Origin: Nymphalis io
Taxonomy: Eukaryota > Arthropoda > Insecta > Lepidoptera > Nymphalidae
NCBI RefSeq assembly: GCF_905147045.1
Contig: NC_065910.1
Location: 2,852,001-2,916,000 of the forward strand
Direction of reading: 5' to 3'
DNA length: 64,000 nt
Shown: positions 33,141 through 44,744 of the stretch, piece by piece
Layout: each line of letters starts with the position of its first letter
Numbering within the stretch: the stretch's first letter is position 1
Notes under the pieces: model-generated
Told to the model about the DNA's origin: nothing
Databases searched by the model: none
The model's input: the letters and a program-made list of their open reading frames with translations, nothing else
Program-made: the position numbers and the translations under genes

Positions 33141-35310
33141 CTGGCTCTTTTCCAATTCCTGAACGAGCATCTCGAGCTGCGACTGGCAACGCTCCCTCTC
33201 CACGGCAAGGGACCGCGACTCTGCTTGAGCTGCTTCAAGTTGCTTTTGAACTTCACGCACGTCGGACGGTCCTCGAGCTTGAAGCTGCTGCAATTGATGA
33301 TGTTGCGCCTGGAATTGTTTCTCCAAAGATTGTAAGCGCTGTTGACATTCTGACAACGCTTTTTCTGCTGCAATGGCTTTAGTTTTTTCTTGTTCGACAA
33401 CAGCCTTCCATTTCTCAATTTCACCAACTCTCTGTGCATCTTTTTCTGCTCTTTCTGCTCTTTGCCTGAAAGCGTCTTTTTCTTTGGAAACAGACTGAAC
33501 TTGTTGTTGAAGCTTCGCAATCTCTCTATCTCTGTTTTCAATGACAGATTTTGCGCCTCGTTCTGAGTCTTGCGCTATTTTTCTTTGTTCCTCTTTTAAT
33601 CTTCGTACTTCTTCACGCTGCTTCTGAAGCTCTGTTTCCGATGAATTTAGCTCTCTCTGGAAATTTACTAACATGTCCTGAGATTTCTCTAACTGTGCTA
33701 CTAACTGATCACGTTCGATAGTCAATTGCTTTGTGTCTGCCTCTAGTTTAACTATTTGTTTTTCAATTGCATCTGCTTGTTTATCCCTTTGTTCTAAAAT
33801 GGATGCCATTTTTTCTCGGTCTCTTACCGATTGCGCTAATTCTTGTTGCAATTTCACTAAAGTTTCTTGCGTTCTATGATCTAGAGTTCTCTGTTGCTGT
33901 TCAACATTACGTCTAGTATTTTGTATCTCAACTCTAAGTGCATCTCTTTCTTGTTCGATTTGACGCATTTCAAGAATTGTGCGCTCCAAACGCTCGTGCA
34001 TTCTACCTAACTCATTAGTCATTCTGTCATATTCTACGCGAGTTGTTTCATTGGTCTCTTGATATTTAGCTAAATGCATCTGTGATTTTTCAAGTTCCTT
34101 AGCTAAGCGACCTGCTTCCATTTCTGTAGCATCTCTAGCTTGAATAGCCTTTTCCAACTTGTCACGAAGACGTTCGATTTCTAGCCGGTCTTCAGTTCTT
34201 GCTTTGTCGCCAGCGACAGCTTGTAATTTCATCCTTTCGATCTGTTGCAACTCACCTTTGAGTCTTTCATTATCTTTATCCAACTGTTCTGAACGCAATT
34301 TTAATTTCTCACACCGATCTCTAAATTTCTCACACTCAATATGAGCCCGTTCAAGGTCAGTACGTTGTTTTTCCATCGCTGTACTTAACTTAGCTACCTC
34401 ACTTTTAGAAAGTTCAAGCTGTATATTTAACTCATGGAATTTAGTTTCAGCTTGTTCCTTTTCACTTTGCAGTCGTTGAATTTCAGTCTGTGACGTCTCG
34501 TAGCGTTCACGTGTTTTGTCAAGCTCAGACTGAAGTCTATTTATTTCTGTACTCCATTTATCCTGTTCGAATTGGTATTTACCTCGGAGGCCTTCGACGC
34601 GTTCGAGCTCCGAGCGTAGACGGGTTACTTCTTCCTCAGCCTTCCGCGCTCGCTCCAATTCTAGATTTGTCTTCTCTAGTCGTGTGCGTAGACGTTCCAT
34701 CTCCAGCTTAGTTCTTTCATGTTCTTCTTTAGTATCATGATATTTTCCATATCGTGCTGCATATCTTTCGGCTTCCTCCCTTGCTCCACTTGCATCGTTT
34801 TTAACTTTATCTAATTCTGCCTGAACTCTTCTTAATTCTGAAGATGCTTTGTCATGTTTGTCGTACATTTTTTCAAGCTCTAATTGTACTCTTGCCATTT
34901 CCTCTTGAGTTTTTTCATTCGACGCTTGAGCTTTGCCACACTGAGTCATTGCTCGGTCATATTCGAATTGCAAACGTTCGCTATCAGCTATCAGTTTTTC
35001 TTTTTCAGCTTGTAATCTTCGTAGCTCTATTTGGCCCTTTTCGTAACGTTCTCGTACCATTTCAATATCAACACTTAGTCTGTCCATATCTTCTTTAGCT
35101 TTCTCTTCTTGTTCTTTAGTTCTTCCAAGTTGTAATGAAGCCCTGTCATACATTTCCTGTAATCTAGCAAGTTCGTCTTGCATCTTCCTTGCGTCCTCCC
35201 TAGATTTGGTTGATAAATGAACATTTTTCTCCAATTCCAACTCAAGGCGATCTTTGTCGGCTTCAAGGATGTCTATCTTGTTTTGAAGACGGTAGATTTC
35301 ATTCTGGGAT
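33141..35310 (-). CDS. brp: brp exon 12, giant coiled-coil exon (Brp filament domain)
   Basis: A 2170-nt exon: the base completing the Arg codon plus 723 codons without a stop. It covers most of the Bruchpilot-specific filament that projects from the active zone in flies. It begins SQNEIYRLQNKIDILEADKD and includes DATEMEAGRLAKELEKSQMH and LELSKSEVAKLSTAMEKQRT, all with clear fly counterparts, then QERDKQADAIEKQIVKLEAD. It ends LEMLVQELEKSQ at a CAG|GTCAGT donor. Composition is dominated by E, K, R, Q and L in heptads, with no globular domain. If the donor is skipped, 18 more codons follow to a stop at 33084. Confidence 0.97.
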
Positions 35311-35416
35311 CTGAAATAAATAAAACATTCATTAGAACCATTCAATACTTAAATTAATTTTTAGAATTTCTATCATGAATCGCCACCAACACACGACGAC
35401 ATTTAAACGAATGTAC

Positions 35417-35556
35417 CTATCATACTTTTCAAGCATTTTTTCGTATTCTTTGTGCGCAATTTCTTTCTCTTCAATGGTCTTTTGTGTAGAGTATAGGGCC
35501 TTATCAAGTTTCTCCTTCAGTATTTCTAATTCTGTCAGGGCATCGTCTCTTTCCAT
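35417..35556 (-). CDS. brp: brp exon 11 (MERDDALTELEILKEKLDKALY)
   Basis: Encodes 46 residues plus two bases of a split Arg, MERDDALTELEILKEKLDKA then HKEYEKMLEKYD, near-identical to the fly block MERDDAVTEVEILKEKLDKALYAS. AG acceptor, donor AG|GTACAT. The following intron is only 106 bp. The ATG at its first codon is internal to the protein, not a start. Confidence 0.96.
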
Positions 35557-35669
35557 CTAAAACAATGATTGTCATTAACAACAGTTAGAAAATAACTCTT
35601 AATAATTATTCATTTTTATGGTTATATTCATTTAAATTAGTCATATTATCCGGCACATTGCACAAGTTT

Positions 35670-35923
35670 AAATAATAATAATAACATTATTCACACACGG
35701 CCATCAGATATCAAACTAAGCAGAGCTCGTACTATGGAAACCAGACAAATGATTAACTACATATACTACTTTTTTTTTGTAAATACATACTTATATAGAT
35801 AATTACACCCAGACTCATGACAAACAGACACGTTCATGCACAGAAATGTCTGTCCTGGGTGGGAATCGAAGCCACAACCTTCGGTGTGAAAGGTAAGTAT
35901 CTACCAACCACGCCAACCGGCCA
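35670..35923 (-). mobile_element. SINE family D copy in a brp intron
   Basis: Reverse copy with TCCTGGGTGGGAATCGAAGC and CTACCAACCACGCCAACCGG. Same strand as brp; the B box has one substitution. Confidence 0.85.
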
Positions 35924-35968
35924 GTCAAAGTCAAAGTTGTTGTTTAATACGTATTCCTAAACACTAAC

Positions 35969-36157
35969 CGTTAATTTCTGGTGTTGTTGATGTGCCTTTT
36001 CCCATCTTTCTCTGAGTACATCTAATTCAGTTGCAGCACTGTCCCTATCTCTAGCTGCTCTATTAGCTGCTGCAGCCGCAGCCTCGGCACGCTCGCGGCA
36101 ACTTGCACCTTCAGCTAGTGCTGCATCTCTTTCTTTCTGAACACGACTTACGAGAGC
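35969..36157 (-). CDS. brp: brp exon 10 (Ala-rich Brp coiled coil)
   Basis: Encodes 63 residues beginning ALVSRVQKERDAALAEGA, with an alanine run (AEAAAAAANRAARDRDS), then ELDVLRERWEKAHQQHQKL. The end matches fly LEVLKERYEKSHAIQQKL. Acceptor TTGCAG, donor ACG|GTTAGT, phase 0 at both ends. The intron upstream (3.4 kb) contains a SINE and other repeats. Confidence 0.94.
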
Positions 36158-36537
36158 CTGCAAGAGACAGAAGATTAAATTATAGTAGCTCAGATACGTT
36201 ATATGTGATCAGTCTTTGTACTTTTAGTTATAAATCTAATTAATGTATTTATTTAATCTCGTTAAAAATGTTCAAAACAACGATATTGCTTCAAGCAACC
36301 TTGAAAATCTCATTTCCGAACGGTCGGTATCTTGATCTTAGACACAAAGTTCACATCGGACTTTAATTTAAACGTTTAACATAAATGAGATGAAAGCTTA
36401 CGGTCGATTTATTGTATATGGCGGATCGGATTTGATAAATATTAACAGTCTCTAATTTCATGGGATGTGTTACGCGAAAATGTATTTACAGTCATGGTTA
36501 TAAATTACTTTTTTAAGAAATAAACATTTTGTCTTAT

Positions 36538-36838
36538 AGTAACAGCCTGTTAATGTCCCACTGCTGGGCTAAGGCCTCCTCTCCCTTTTGAGGAGAAGGT
36601 TGTGGAGCTTATTCCACCACGCTGCTCCAATGCGGGTTGGTAGAATACACATGTGGCAGAATTTCAATGAAATGAGACACATGCAGGTTTCCTCACGATG
36701 TTTTCCTTCACCGTTAAGCACGAGATGAATTATAATCACAAATTAAGCACATGAAAATACAGTGGTGCTTGCCCGGGTTTGAACCCACGATCATCGGATA
36801 AGATTCACGCGTTCTAACCACTGGGCCATCTCGGCTTT
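36538..36838 (-). mobile_element. SINE family A copy in a brp intron
   Basis: AGTAACAGCCTGTTAATGTC to ACTGGGCCATCTCGGCTTTT; full length, same strand as brp. Confidence 0.9.
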
Positions 36839-37162
36839 TTTAAGCTTTTTCGAATAAAATGTTACGATATATATATTTTTTTTGATTGGCTTTCGGTAAA
36901 GATATTTTAATATTTCAATACAATTTTTCCTAAGTAACGTAATAAACAACTCAGAGCTGAGAAGAACCGGCAAAAGAAACTTGGCGGTTTTTTTTATATG
37001 TCATATTTTACAATCATAGGCAAAACACAATAACATATTAATATTTTTTTATTTGAAATAGCCTGGCGGCGATCGTTTCATTCTAAGGTGCAATCGTCGT
37101 AAAACTCATTGGTTTGTATATTATTATTACACGTGATTATGATAATTGATTGTGTTATGACT

Positions 37163-37437
37163 TTACTGGTAGGGCTTTGTGCAAGCTCGTCTGGGTAGGT
37201 ACTACCCACTCATCAGATATTCTACTGCAAAACAGCAGTACTTGGTATTGTTGTGTTTCGGTTTGAAGGGTAAGTGAGCCAGTGTAATTACAGGCACAAG
37301 GGACATAACATCCAGTTCCCAAGGTTGGCCGCGCCTTGGTGATTTAAGCGATGGTTAACATTTCTTACAATGCCAATGTCTATGGGCTTACCGCTTACCA
37401 TCAGGTGGCCCATATCATCGTCCGCCTACCTATACTG
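37163..37437 (-). repeat. family B element in a brp intron, full length
   Basis: ACTGGTAGGGCTTTGTGCAA to CGTCCGCCTACCTATACTG. Confidence 0.85.
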
Positions 37438-38054
37438 TAAATCAAATAAAATAAAAAATAATAAAAACGTGACTAAATTTTTTATCAATGAAAGGGAGTA
37501 ACTACTAAGTTTTGACTTTTGAATTATATTTTATATAACAATATATTTGCAGAATAAGATGTCTGTCACTTGAAACGTTATTTGATAAAATTATCAATAT
37601 TGTTGTACGTGTTTGTTAAATGTTAGGGAGTACTTAGAATAAGCAATCGATTGGCTCGAAGATCTTTATTGCGAGTCAATATTAATTCTAGTTTAATTAC
37701 AGAAGACATTAGCCTTATCTTTATTTTTCCAACGATCAGTGCGTAATTTGTTAAATCTATACCGAAGCCGACTTACTCCTAAATGGCTTTGATGATATTT
37801 TAGCTGGACAGGGTTCAAAGATTTTTTAAATAAAAATAATAATAAAAATCTTTCAATCGTATGAAGTTGGGTAGTGATTACAGCGTTATAGATTGTGGAC
37901 TGGATAAATGGGATCACAAAGGACCTAGGATTTTTATCACTGAAAGAGGCTTCATTGTGTTCATCCAATTTTCAAGAATGATTGAAAAGTCATCCTTATT
38001 TAATATTATTGCTATTTTTTAGAATATGTTATTTCATTTAAAGCTCTTAACATT

Positions 38055-38230
38055 ATCAATACTAATATATATGCGAAAGTAATTCTGTCTGTCTTTTATA
38101 CTTTCAAGGCTAAACAACTGAACCGATTATGGAAAAATTTGTTATGAAGGAAGCTTGAACTAAAAGGATGGACACACTTTTTTATCTAATATCCGCTCCT
38201 CTAACCCTAACGCAATGTAATAAAATTAAA
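38055..38230 (+). repeat. CTGAACCGATT-family fragment
   Basis: ATATGCGAAAGTAATTCTGT, GCTAAACAACTGAACCGATT and GGAAGCTTGAACTAAAAGGA, similar to the element at 14873. Confidence 0.5.
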
Positions 38231-38929
38231 ATTTAATGTAGTAACCATCCCGATTAATATTTAAATATATAAGTGTAATTATTAAGATTAATAATCCATA
38301 TAAAAGAATAACTGACTGATTGACATATCAACGCCACGACGGCCCTAACTGCTGGGGTTAGCAGCATTAAAATTTGCAATTTTTCATAGTAGGTCAGCAC
38401 TAAGGAAGGATTTTTGAAAATTTAACTCTTGTTTGACATGTTAAATATGTGCTGTTTATATATATAATAAAAAAAAAACAACAAATTAAATTATTATTAT
38501 AAACAAAAATATTAACATTACTTTTTGCAAGTTATCAAAACTGACTTTATTATAATATTTGGTTATAACCCATTATTTAAAAGAATACAGATAAAATAAG
38601 ACCATTCATGCAGCGTTTACAAAGATGGCGCCGTTGTGTCTAGACATTTCAGTCTGGGTTAATATGTCCGGAATGACGTAACACAGCCATTGCAATGATA
38701 TATAGCAGTTGTTGTTGCCAAGTTTTACAAGGATCCTGCTATTGTCCTTGAATATGTTATGAGACTCCATAGAAAATTTGTGGATCATTAATTCTCAAAC
38801 GGGATATATGTCATTCAAACGACATAAACTTTGCTTAATAAATTTCAATGAATACGAACCTTGCATTATATAATATGAGTAATAATTTTCGCATTGTACT
38901 TTAACTTTAAATTTTAAATTCTTTATTTA

Positions 38930-39120
38930 AATAACTAGTTTCTGTACGCGGCTTCGCCCGTATGTAAAGAGTGTGGGGCGCACCTGTAACGTACCGTTTG
39001 CTCTTTTTTTGCACCCCTGACAACGTCAAGTTTAATAATGATCGGTTAAGCAGTTAATAAGTTAAAGCTTAACAAAGAAAGTCACTTTCGCATTTATAAT
39101 ACTAGTTTTCGCCCGCAGCT
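38930..39120. repeat. ACTAGTTT...CGCCCG repeat, Helitron-like or LINE remnant
   Basis: AACTAGTTTCTGTACGCGGC at one side and ACTAGTTTTCGCCCGCAGCT at the other; a similar start occurs at 56960. Class uncertain. Confidence 0.35.
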
Positions 39121-39404
39121 ACGTTCGCATATTGGTTGTTGTATCAAGTGAAAGTATTAAAATACTTAAAAACAAAACTATCTGAATTTATAATGAATTT
39201 GGAATGGATGGGCGTCTACGTAACAATGAAGCGATTAGATTTATACTTATACTAGGTATAGTATTGTAAAATGTTTTTAGACTTTGTATCAATAAAAATA
39301 TCACATTAATAAAAGTATCACAAACCTACAGGTATGTATGATTTTTGACTTATAAATATTTGTATTTATAAAGTAAAGGAAAATATTTCAGAAAATCGGC
39401 CGTA

Positions 39405-39507
39405 TATCCAACCCGAATTGGAGCAGTGTGGTGAAAGCTCCAAACCTTCTCCTCAAAAAGGAGAGGAGACTTAGCAGTGGGTCATTTACAGGCTGTTACT
39501 TGATTTT
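39405..39507 (+). mobile_element. SINE family A 3' fragment in a brp intron
   Basis: CCAACCCGAATTGGAGCAGT to CATTTACAGGCTGTTACTTG, head missing, just downstream of exon 9 in gene order. Confidence 0.75.
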
Positions 39508-39600
39508 CACTTCAGACCGATGACATTAACGAAGTCTACATTTTTGCGTTTTTTATAAAAAAAATATTAAATATAAAAAATTTTTTAGTTATAAACGTAC

Positions 39601-39753
39601 CTGTGCTTTCTCATGCTTGTCTCTAAACCGATCAGCATCTAGTTGAGCAGTGTCTCTCTCTTTTTGCAGTCTAGCGGCTTGACCAAGGGCTTTGTCGAGT
39701 TGAGACTGAAGGGACTCGAAGTCGTATGCTGATTTTTCGCGATCCACTTGCAA
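39601..39753 (-). CDS. brp: brp exon 9 (Brp-type coiled coil)
   Basis: Encodes 51 residues, LQVDREKSAYDFESLQSQLD and KALGQAARLQKERDT, equivalent to the fly block YDYDNLQSQLDKALGQAARM. AG acceptor, strong CAG|GTACGT donor, phase 0 at both ends, so it could be skipped without breaking frame. Confidence 0.95.
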
Positions 39754-40069
39754 CTGTTGAAGAATAAGAATTTTAAATATTTGAATCGCTACAACAGACT
39801 GCCGCTCAGTTGCTTAATGGATAATATTTATTGCTAATGATCATTTTAACCTTGTAAATTAAAGTAACAGGGAAGTTCAACTACTTAAACTTGAAAAAAT
39901 ATTAGCATTTAAATAGGTAGTATAATAATAATGCCACCGTGAGCTGACACTAAAGCAAGATTGAAATGTAATATTTCTTCTGGTTTAAGCGACTTTTCAT
40001 TTAACTTTTAAAATTCTACTAATGTGTGTGGTTTGTTTCATTATTATCTTTATATTAATTTTTTGTCTC

Positions 40070-40250
40070 TCGTGTATTAGAAAATCTCATAAACACACGT
40101 TCATAACTTCTTAACGGCTGGATCGATTTTAGTGATTTATTGTGTGTTGAATGGGTTTTTGTGTGTTGTGTGGATCGAATTCCAGGAAGAAAAACAAAAA
40201 AACAAAACTTGTTTACCGACGATGTCGGGACGCTATTATATTATAGATAA
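40070..40250 (+). repeat. unclassified repeat-like stretch in a brp intron
   Basis: TTCTTAACGGCTGGATCGAT and TTTACCGACGATGTCGGGAC resemble dispersed lepidopteran elements (Helitron-like, from memory). No second copy in the window. Confidence 0.3.
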
Positions 40251-40301
40251 CAAATAACTTATTAGTACCTTATTTATATTAAGTGCAGAATTGCAACATA
40301 C

Positions 40302-40512
40302 CTTTCTCACTTCAACAGCAGATTTGTCCAACTTTTCTTGAAGTTTATCAATCTCTGAGTGTGCGGAATCAAGAGACGCCTGTAGCTTGTCTTGTTGTAA
40401 TTGCGCTTTGCCGAGAGTAGCTTGAGTTCTTTCTAGTTCTTCTCTTGCCTTGTCTAGTTCTGCTGTTGCCTTGTCACGTTCGGAATGGAGACGACTGACA
40501 GATGATTGGACA
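40302..40512 (-). CDS. brp: brp exon 8 (Brp-type coiled coil)
   Basis: Supplies the last base of the split Arg codon and then 70 residues, including ELERTQATLGKAQLQQDKLQ and DKLQEKLDKSAVEVRK, which follow fly Bruchpilot closely. Donor AAG|GTATGT, phase 0 at the 3' side. This is the start of the insect-specific coiled coil that vertebrate ERC lacks. Confidence 0.94.
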
Positions 40513-40895
40513 CTAGAGGAAGATAAAATAAGTGTTGTGAGTTTACGAATTTTTCAAAGCTACACTTAGAGGGAATTATAAAATGAAGTATCAGAATACA
40601 ATTTTTATATATAAATCTATATATGGAAATAAATATAAAAATTGTGCGATCGTTAAAAATTCGTTTTACATAAGGAATGTGTGACAAAAAAAGTTGTGAT
40701 ACCGTTTGAGACGACCGGGCCCGACGTTAAGTCTTGACTTATTTGCTTTATGCTTTAATCGATCTAATGTAAATTAGTCTTTTTAAACGATATTAATTAA
40801 TGATTAAACACAAGTATATTGTTAGTTTATAATTTATATAATGCTAATTACTTAAATAATATTATATATTCAAAATAGAAAAGTTGAACTATGTT

Positions 40896-41046
40896 TTGGT
40901 AGAATCTCGCCAAACAGTAATACTTGAAGCCTGTGTAACCACAGGCACAAGGAACATAACATCTTATTTCCCAAGGTTGATGGTGCATTGACGATATAAG
41001 TGCCAATATCTATGGACGGTAGTGACCACTTACCATCCGTCTATTT
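40896..41046 (-). repeat. family B element, partial, in a brp intron
   Basis: TAGAATCTCGCCAAACAGTA through CACAGGCACAAGGAACATAA to GACCACTTACCATCCGTC. Confidence 0.7.
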
Positions 41047-41187
41047 TATAAATACATAAATAACGCCACACATAACCAATCAAATAAAGGTAAAATTAAA
41101 TAAAGGTGTATGATATGAATATTGTTATACAATTAAATTATTTCGAAACAAACAAAGTTAATGATTAAAACACTTCAATATATTTAC

Positions 41188-41933
41188 CGATCATATTCTT
41201 CCTTCAGACTGTCTTGTTCGGTTTGTGCATTTTCAAGTTTCGCTTTAAGGCGGTAGACTTCACCCTGTGACTTTTCAAGTTTATCTTGAAGCGCACTAGC
41301 TTCGGATCTAGCTCTTTCTGCATCTGCTTGTGTGACTCTTAGCTCTGCTTGAGTCCTTCTCAATTCTGCCGACACTTTATCTGCTTTCTCTTGGACTCGA
41401 TCTAATTCCTGAGATGTTGTCAATGTACTTCTACCGAAAGTTGTTTGGGATCGCTCTAACTCATGCTTCAAGCGTTCATTCTCAAGTTCGAGTCTAGCTA
41501 AGCGCTGTTTCGCTGCTTCCCAATCAGCGCCAGATCGACCAACTTCACTTGCAGCTTTGTCTAACTCAGCCTTTGACTTTCCGAGCTCAGATTGAGAGCT
41601 TTCTAATTTAGCTTCAAGCCTGTCTTTTTCTGCTTGAGCTCTTTCCAATCGAGCTCCTAGTTTTTCCACTTCACTTTCGAGAGCGTGAAGTTTCATTTTG
41701 TAATCAGCTATTTCTCTTTCATGTAGTTCTCTCTCTTCATTTTTCTCGTGTTCGGCTCTATCTCTCTGTTCTCTAAGTTGTTGAATTTGCTTTTCTTTAT
41801 CGCCAATGACTTCTTCAAGGGAGGAAAGGGCGCCTTCGGAGGAGCAATGGTGGGCTTGCATGGCATTGAGTCTAGCTCTGGCCATGTCTACTTGATTATC
41901 TTTTTCTTTCAGAAGATCTTCAAGATTCTCAAT
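41188..41933 (-). CDS. brp: brp exon 7 (large ERC/Brp coiled-coil exon)
   Basis: Encodes 248 residues plus two bases of a split Arg. It starts IENLEDLLKEKDNQVDMARA, runs through the diagnostic ALSSLEEVIGDKEKQIQQL and TFGRSTLTTSQELDR, and ends ENAQTEQDSLKEEYD. These blocks are near-verbatim Bruchpilot; the SLEEVIGDKEKQI part is also the last strong match to vertebrate ERC (TLEEALAEKERTI) before the two families diverge. The whole exon is charged heptad repeat. The donor is CG|GTAAAT and the next exon completes the codon. Confidence 0.97.
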
Positions 41934-42992
41934 CTAAAATTAATTCGTTCTTGTAATCACTATAAAACTATAATTTAATTATTTTTTCCAGTAAAACAAG
42001 AGCAACACAATATAAATTAAAGCATAATAACAATAACATAAAGTAAACATACCTTTGAAATAATAAAAAACACTAGCACTATAACGAAAAATAAAAAGTT
42101 AAATAAATAAACTTTTTAAATATAATTACAAAAAGAAAAACTTAACTAAAATAATATTCAATTTTCTAATATAAAATGTAAGTACAGCTAAAGGTTTTTA
42201 TTACACTGCACAAACAAATAACGAACATAAATATAATTGGTAGCATATATTTAATTATATAAATATAGAAACATATAACTAAATAACAATTCTATAAAAT
42301 AAAAACATAGCAACTTATACATATTATCATAATAGACTAGAGTAGTATCGTTAGTGAAAATTACTTTTTTAGAGTTATATGCAATGAGATTTCATTGTTG
42401 AAAATGGAATGAATATATCCAATAAAATTACAGCAAAACATATTTTACAAATTAAATAAGAAATATCTCTAGATTCTAATATAATTAGATCTGGACTTAG
42501 AGTTTCAAGGCCTCTAGGCACTAAGAGGGAGAGCTCTCAACCCCATTCCGAAGTGGTTAGAGGCAAATTATATTATTTATGTCTGGGTTGTCGGACCCCC
42601 CAGGTCAGTGCCTTGTAGGCCTAAGCATAAATCGTATCTAAAGAAAAACTAGTGATAGGAATGTTCCAAAAAATTATTGTCTTTGAAAGCTTGTTTAGCA
42701 ATAGATTAGTTAAACACTTATTTCTCCCTTTTTGTCATTATTGATTTGACATACGAAAGAAGAAGACACGGCATTGTTTAACTAATCACCCACTAAATAA
42801 CGATTATAAGTAAGCCTGTATATCTTTGATTCGATTATATTTACAGCCAAAAATTTAAACAAAACTTAAAATAGATTTGAATCACCATATACAGTAAAAT
42901 AAGTTTAGTTTCTAATAAATCTAGCGGTACTTAGAACTAGTCCAGCTTTGTATATAATATTATCTACATAGTCTCATACAGCATCTATTTAC
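41934..42992 (-). other. brp intron, mostly AT-rich
   Basis: A GC-richer block at 42483-42640 (GGCACTAAGAGGGAGAGCTC, GTCGGACCCCCCAGGTCAGT) looks like a transposon piece. No exon found. Confidence 0.4.
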
Positions 42993-43139
42993 CTTTCGTT
43001 GCAGCACGTTTATCTTTCTATCTTTGATCTCAGAGTGATCTCTAAATTCTGCGAGTTCATGAGCAGCTGCAAGGGCTGCTGCTGTTTTCTTCTCTACCAT
43101 TCTACTCTTTTCGTCTAAACGAGCTTTAAGTTCTTCCAC
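42993..43139 (-). CDS. brp: brp exon 6 (VEELKARLDEK...KINVLQRK)
   Basis: Encodes 49 residues. The start VEELKARLDEKSRMVEKK and end EIKDRKINVLQRK match the ERC family motif VDALRLRLEEKE...VKERKVNVLQKK. The middle is alanine-rich (KKTAAALAAAHELAEF), more than in the fly. AG acceptor, GTAAAT donor, phase 0 throughout. Confidence 0.93.
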
Positions 43140-43400
43140 CTAGTTAAAGAAATTGATTAGAAAATGACAGAAGATCGGATAGAAAATATTGTATGGTTAT
43201 TCTTAGTATATAAAAAAAACTCCAAAGATATTGTTAAAATTCTTGAGTTTTCCAATCAATCAAAATCAAAGAGTGCTTATATATGTTACCGAATTATTGT
43301 ACAGCTTATAATCTAATTGCTCTCACAATTTTACGTTGACATATACTTGGCATACATACTGTAATAATCATTTCTGTGTTTGCATCATTTTTTAACTTAC

Positions 43401-43568
43401 GTCAGTTTGCAACATGCTGTAATGCTCTTCTTTAGCGCAAAGCGATTCTTTAAGGACGGCTATATGACGCTGGTAGTCTTGATGCTGCTCCTCCAATGCT
43501 TTCATCTTTGCCGCCATGGCCAGGATCTCCTGGTCCCGCCTTTGTATCTCCAGACGAAACTCATCCAA
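43401..43568 (-). CDS. brp: brp exon 5 (LDEFRLEIQRRDQEILAMAAK)
   Basis: Encodes 56 residues, LDEFRLEIQRRDQEILAMA through ESLCAKEEHYSMLQTD, almost identical to fly Bruchpilot as I remember it and clearly related to ERC (HIEVLKESLTAKEQ). The acceptor is a tandem GAGCAG. Use of the second AG gives LDEF and use of the first would add one glutamine. The donor is GAC|GTAAGT. Phase 0 at both ends. Confidence 0.95.
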
Positions 43569-44343
43569 CTGCTCAACCACCATCCACAGGAAATTTTGTA
43601 TAGAATTAAATAAATTCAATCATAAGATTAGTCATTGAATTGAAAATAAGACGAATTGAAACGAGATAAAATCTATCTACAAAGGCAAAATAGTGATGGC
43701 GGAAATGATATCGATGTTAAATTTAATCTACTTCTCAAAACTGTTAAGACCATCCAAAAGAAGGGCTAAGTTGATGTTAGTATCAATGATAAAGCGACGC
43801 AAGCTCATTAGTAGTAATCGTTAATAAAGAAATATTTTCAGCATCTAACAATTATATAACTTAGTGCCATGGAAGACATATTATATACCTTAAATGTTTT
43901 TACATGCACAATATCACGTTTATAATCCACACTTAGACAAAATTCAAAAATTCATCAAATCGAATGAAATATATAAAAACGTACATCAAACGCTGGAAAA
44001 CTTTCCAATTTATCTAATATTAGAACATATGGAACATTGAAGCTTAAATGAGCACAAGTAGAAAGTTTGCCAGCGGTGATTATCTAATAGAATTAAATGT
44101 CGACGATGCACGGGCGCCTACGTTGTGATACATTTATCTACCGATACTGTGGCAGAGACTTGTGAACATGGCGACTACATGAAGAGGCCGGGTCGTGTGA
44201 GCTACACTAGTGATGAGTGGCACGGGACCAAAGCTATATACTGGACGATGAATTGCGATCAACACCGAAAGCGGAATATGATTAGATCAGGAATTTCAGA
44301 AAAACGCACCCGAACTCGCTCGATGCATACGACCTCAACAGTC

Positions 44344-44349
44344 TTTATT
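44344..44349 (-). terminator. possible poly(A) signal AATAAA for the cassette read-through
   Basis: Minus-strand AATAAA downstream of the read-through stop. It supports, but does not prove, a short transcript ending in this intron. Such hexamers occur often by chance in AT-rich DNA. Confidence 0.2.
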
Positions 44350-44621
44350 TAACAGTCTCTAAACCATCAAATTGGTGTTAACGTAATCTCACACGTTTCG
44401 ATAACCATAAATTTTATATATCTAAAATATCGCACCTAGAACCCTACTTAACAAAAATATCAATCGACTGTTCAAGAATATAATCTCTTATATTTTAATT
44501 AAAAATAGCTCTAACAATGAACAAGTTACACAAAAATATTTCGAGTCGACAACTCGGCTAAGATCGGTCTTAAAGCGATAAATTGACACGGGATCGTCGG
44601 TCGGCGCGCGGCGGGGCTCGG

Positions 44622-44744
44622 TCACAGCGTGGTGGCGCTATAGTGGGGACGGGGCGCGCGGGCTCGCGGCATGGGGCGCGGCCGCGGCGGCGCGACCATG
44701 CGCCCGTCCTTGGTGATGCGCACGTCGTTCAGCAGAAAACTTAC
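44622..44744 (-). other. brp: in-frame read-through of the brp cassette exon (possible alternative end)
   Basis: If the donor at the end of the cassette exon is not used, the frame stays open for 40 more codons, beginning VSFLLNDVRITKDGRMV, then a Pro/Arg-rich stretch, and stops at TGA. GC-richness continues to this stop. A minus-strand AATAAA lies about 270 nt further on (44344-44349). It could encode a short isoform with its own C-terminus or simply be intron; I recognise no domain. Confidence 0.35.

Noticed and set aside
33125..33541. 138-codon minus-strand frame inside brp exon 12
   Set aside because: Off-frame shadow of the giant coiled-coil exon.
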